Part shown: piece by piece, positions 62,327-64,000 of the stretch
Layout of the letters: every line of letters begins with the position of its first letter
How positions within the stretch are numbered: the stretch's first letter is position 1
Origin: an uncultured Ruminococcus sp.
GTDB lineage: Bacteria; Bacillota; Clostridia; Oscillospirales; Ruminococcaceae
Direction: 5' to 3'
Assembly: GCA_902800795.1 (NCBI GenBank)
Contig: CADCFQ010000004.1
Location: 152,184-216,183, forward strand
Length of the DNA: 64,000 nucleotides
The notes under the pieces: generated by a model
The model's database searches: none
The model's input: the letters and a program-made list of their open reading frames with translations, nothing else
Told to the model about the DNA's origin: nothing
Position numbers and translations under genes: made by a program

Positions 62327-64000
62327 TTATCCTGCTGCGTTGCTCGAGCGGATGAAGTCTACGAATTCATTCTCGGGCATAGGCCTTGCATAGTAGTAGC
62401 CCTGGATGTAGTCGCAGCGGTTTGCAATGAACCACTCGGCTGTTTCCTTGGTCTCGACTCCCTCGATAACGCTTTCAGCTCCGATAGCTGTTATCATCTG
62501 CATAGTGCTCATAAGCACCGCTCTTGTGCGGACATTTGCTATGTCGTCAGCAAGGCTCTTGTCAAGCTTGATTATCTTGATCGGCTCCTGGAGTATCCTC
62601 TGGAGATTGGAGTAGCCTGTGCCGTAGTCGTCTATCGCAAACTCTATGCCTGCGTTGTGGAGCTTGGTCACTGTCCTGCTGAGAACGTCCTGGAGAAAAT
62701 CAGATGCGGTCTCGGTTATCTCAAAGTTGAATGACTTATTCGAGATGCCGTATTCACGCATTTTCTTCTTTACGTTCTCAACAAAATCCTCCTTCATACA
62801 CTGCATAGTGGATATGTTTATCTCGATATACTCAAGCCCCAGCTTTTCAAGATCGTGATCTCTTATAAAGCGGAAAACGCTGTCTATAACGAAATCACCT
62901 ATCTGATAGATAGCGCCGCTCTTTTCCGCCGCCGGAATAAACAGCGCCGGAGAGATGAAACCTATCTCATCGTCTATAAGCCTAAGCAGCGCCTCTGCGC
63001 TGATAAAACGCTTCTGCTTGATAGAATATATCGGCTGGAAATACACCTTGAAATTGTCATTCGCAAATCCACGCTCAATATACTTGTCGATATCGAACTT
63101 GAAGCGGATCTTGTCCTTCTCGCCCAGATTGGAGTAAATGATGCTTCCGGACTCCACCTCGCTCTTATCATAGGTGTCCACAAAGCTCATAAGCTCCTCA
63201 TGAGTACGGATATCCTTCGGGATATCCAAAAAGCACAGCGAATTCTCGAAGCTGAAGCCTACATCGCCAAGCCTTATGGGCTTGGACAGAGCGTTCTCGA
63301 TATCCTCGCAAAGCTTATCCGGGTCGTATTCGCCTGTCATAAGGATTGCAAAAAGACCGTAGCTAAGATAGTATATGCTGTAGAGATATCCCTTTGAGCC
63401 CCGCTCCTTGAACACACGCTCCATTCTTGAAACGGCCTTCCTTACAACGTTCTGGTGAGCGTTAAGACCATAAAGGGTGACAAGAGAGTTGTCGTTCTTT
63501 ATCTTTATAAGAAGGATCGAGCCCGTGTTGCCCTCAAAATAGAGCTTCTTAGTGTCGTTCTTGAATGCGGTGATGTTATGGGCACCGCTGACAGCATCCA
63601 GCGTCTCCTCCGGCTTGATGACGAAGAACATCAGTATCAGCAGAGAGGTCGTCAGTGCGAACATCTCCAGGAGATGCGAAGGCATAAAATACTGAACAAC
63701 AGCTGCGAGGAGAGTGATAGGATAGATAGACGTGAAGGCTATCATCCTCGACCGGTCGATAGTCTCCTTATGCTTTACCAGATAAGAAAATGTAAAAAGC
63801 AGATAGAAGAATGCTATCGCATATATGGTCCAGACGTGAGGCCCACGGTGGTACTGTCCGCCACGGAAGCTCATTATCCAGTGATTGAACGGATTTATGA
63901 CTATCATCAGGATGTTTATAAAAAAGGGCACCGAGAACAGGATCTTCGCCTTTACATTGCCCTGCATATAAACATACCAGGTGCCCGAAACGAGCCCGAT
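62327..64000 (-). CDS. Membrane EAL phosphodiesterase with degenerate GGDEF (5' end outside the window)
   Basis: N-terminal membrane helices, a degenerate GGDEF-like domain (LSYGLFAILMTGE in place of GGDEF), and an EAL domain with ISAEALLRL, EINISTMQ, FEITETASDF, IDDYGTGYSNLQ and KLDKS, all consistent with c-di-GMP hydrolysis. The frame stays open upstream of the ATG at 63967 to the window end (reading IGLVSGTWYVY), and that stretch is membrane-like, so the true start is probably beyond base 64000. Confidence 0.92.
   Translation of the reverse strand: MGLVSGTWYVYMQGNVKAKILFSVPFFINILMIVINPFNHWIMSFRGGQYHRGPHVWTIYAIAFFYLLFTFSYLVKHKETIDRSRMIAFTSIYPITLLAAVVQYFMPSHLLEMFALTTSLLILMFFVIKPEETLDAVSGAHNITAFKNDTKKLYFEGNTGSILLIKIKNDNSLVTLYGLNAHQNVVRKAVSRMERVFKERGSKGYLYSIYYLSYGLFAILMTGEYDPDKLCEDIENALSKPIRLGDVGFSFENSLCFLDIPKDIRTHEELMSFVDTYDKSEVESGSIIYSNLGEKDKIRFKFDIDKYIERGFANDNFKVYFQPIYSIKQKRFISAEALLRLIDDEIGFISPALFIPAAEKSGAIYQIGDFVIDSVFRFIRDHDLEKLGLEYIEINISTMQCMKEDFVENVKKKMREYGISNKSFNFEITETASDFLQDVLSRTVTKLHNAGIEFAIDDYGTGYSNLQRILQEPIKIIKLDKSLADDIANVRTRAVLMSTMQMITAIGAESVIEGVETKETAEWFIANRCDYIQGYYYARPMPENEFVDFIRSSNAAG

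Overview
The window looks like a chromosomal piece of a Ruminococcus-type member of the Oscillospiraceae (Clostridia). The evidence is: low-GC Gram-positive gene orders (dprA-topA, infC-rpmI-rplT, CIRCE-groES-groEL), sporulation genes (spoVAD, spoVAE, spoVT), TTGACA/TATAAT promoters with 17-bp spacers, cell-surface proteins ending in an NPxTG signal, and secreted enzymes for beta-mannan and beta-glucan. No dockerin, phage or insertion sequence was seen. The genus is inferred, not proven.

Layout. 1-4.5 kb (minus strand): topA (cut by the window edge), dprA, a SpoU-type RNA methyltransferase, and infC-rpmI-rplT behind an attenuator leader; infC apparently starts with AUA. 4.6-9.5 kb: tRNA-Gly(CCC), pyrG, a macro-domain/VWA pair, a cluster of intergenic repeats and queH. 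9.7-24.7 kb: an NPxTG surface protein; an overlapping minus-strand run (rlmA-like, GH113 mannanase, thioesterase); spoVAD-spoVAE; mfd and pth; small membrane proteins and lipoproteins; a small XRE regulator facing a lipoprotein gene; glmU overlapping a SecD-P1-like lipoprotein; and an SGNH esterase lipoprotein. 25-33 kb: a GH26 mannanase lipoprotein, a response regulator/histidine kinase/HtrA run, and CIRCE-groESL. 33-41.5 kb: a membrane-tethered GIY-YIG protein, a PfkB kinase with a DUF3795-like protein, typA behind a long leader, a glutamine synthetase homologue with an ANTAR protein, and a ferredoxin-tailed aldo/keto reductase.

41.8-56 kb and 62.3-64 kb are rich in c-di-GMP and phosphorelay genes: a diguanylate cyclase with three tandem sensor repeats, a membrane GGDEF protein with a GADEF motif, a hybrid kinase with receiver and HPt domains, a receiver/HD-GYP/HPt fusion, a lone receiver, a GGDEF-EAL protein and an EAL protein cut by the window end. 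Among them lie a secreted GH16 beta-glucanase with a ricin-type lectin domain and an IdeS/Mac-like surface cysteine protease. 56-58 kb is an SOS unit (Y-family polymerase plus YolD-like protein) behind two LexA boxes. 58-61.3 kb is a ferrous-iron operon (feoA, feoA, feoB, small Cys-rich protein) with four copies of one operator motif. spoVT follows.

The strongest leads are the AUA start and attenuator of infC, the four-site iron operator set, the dense c-di-GMP/HPt cluster, the stand-alone SecD-P1-like lipoprotein, the membrane-tethered GIY-YIG protein, the glutamine synthetase homologue lacking conserved ligands beside a pseudo-receiver ANTAR protein, and three families of short intergenic repeats. 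No clearly new multi-gene defence system was found.
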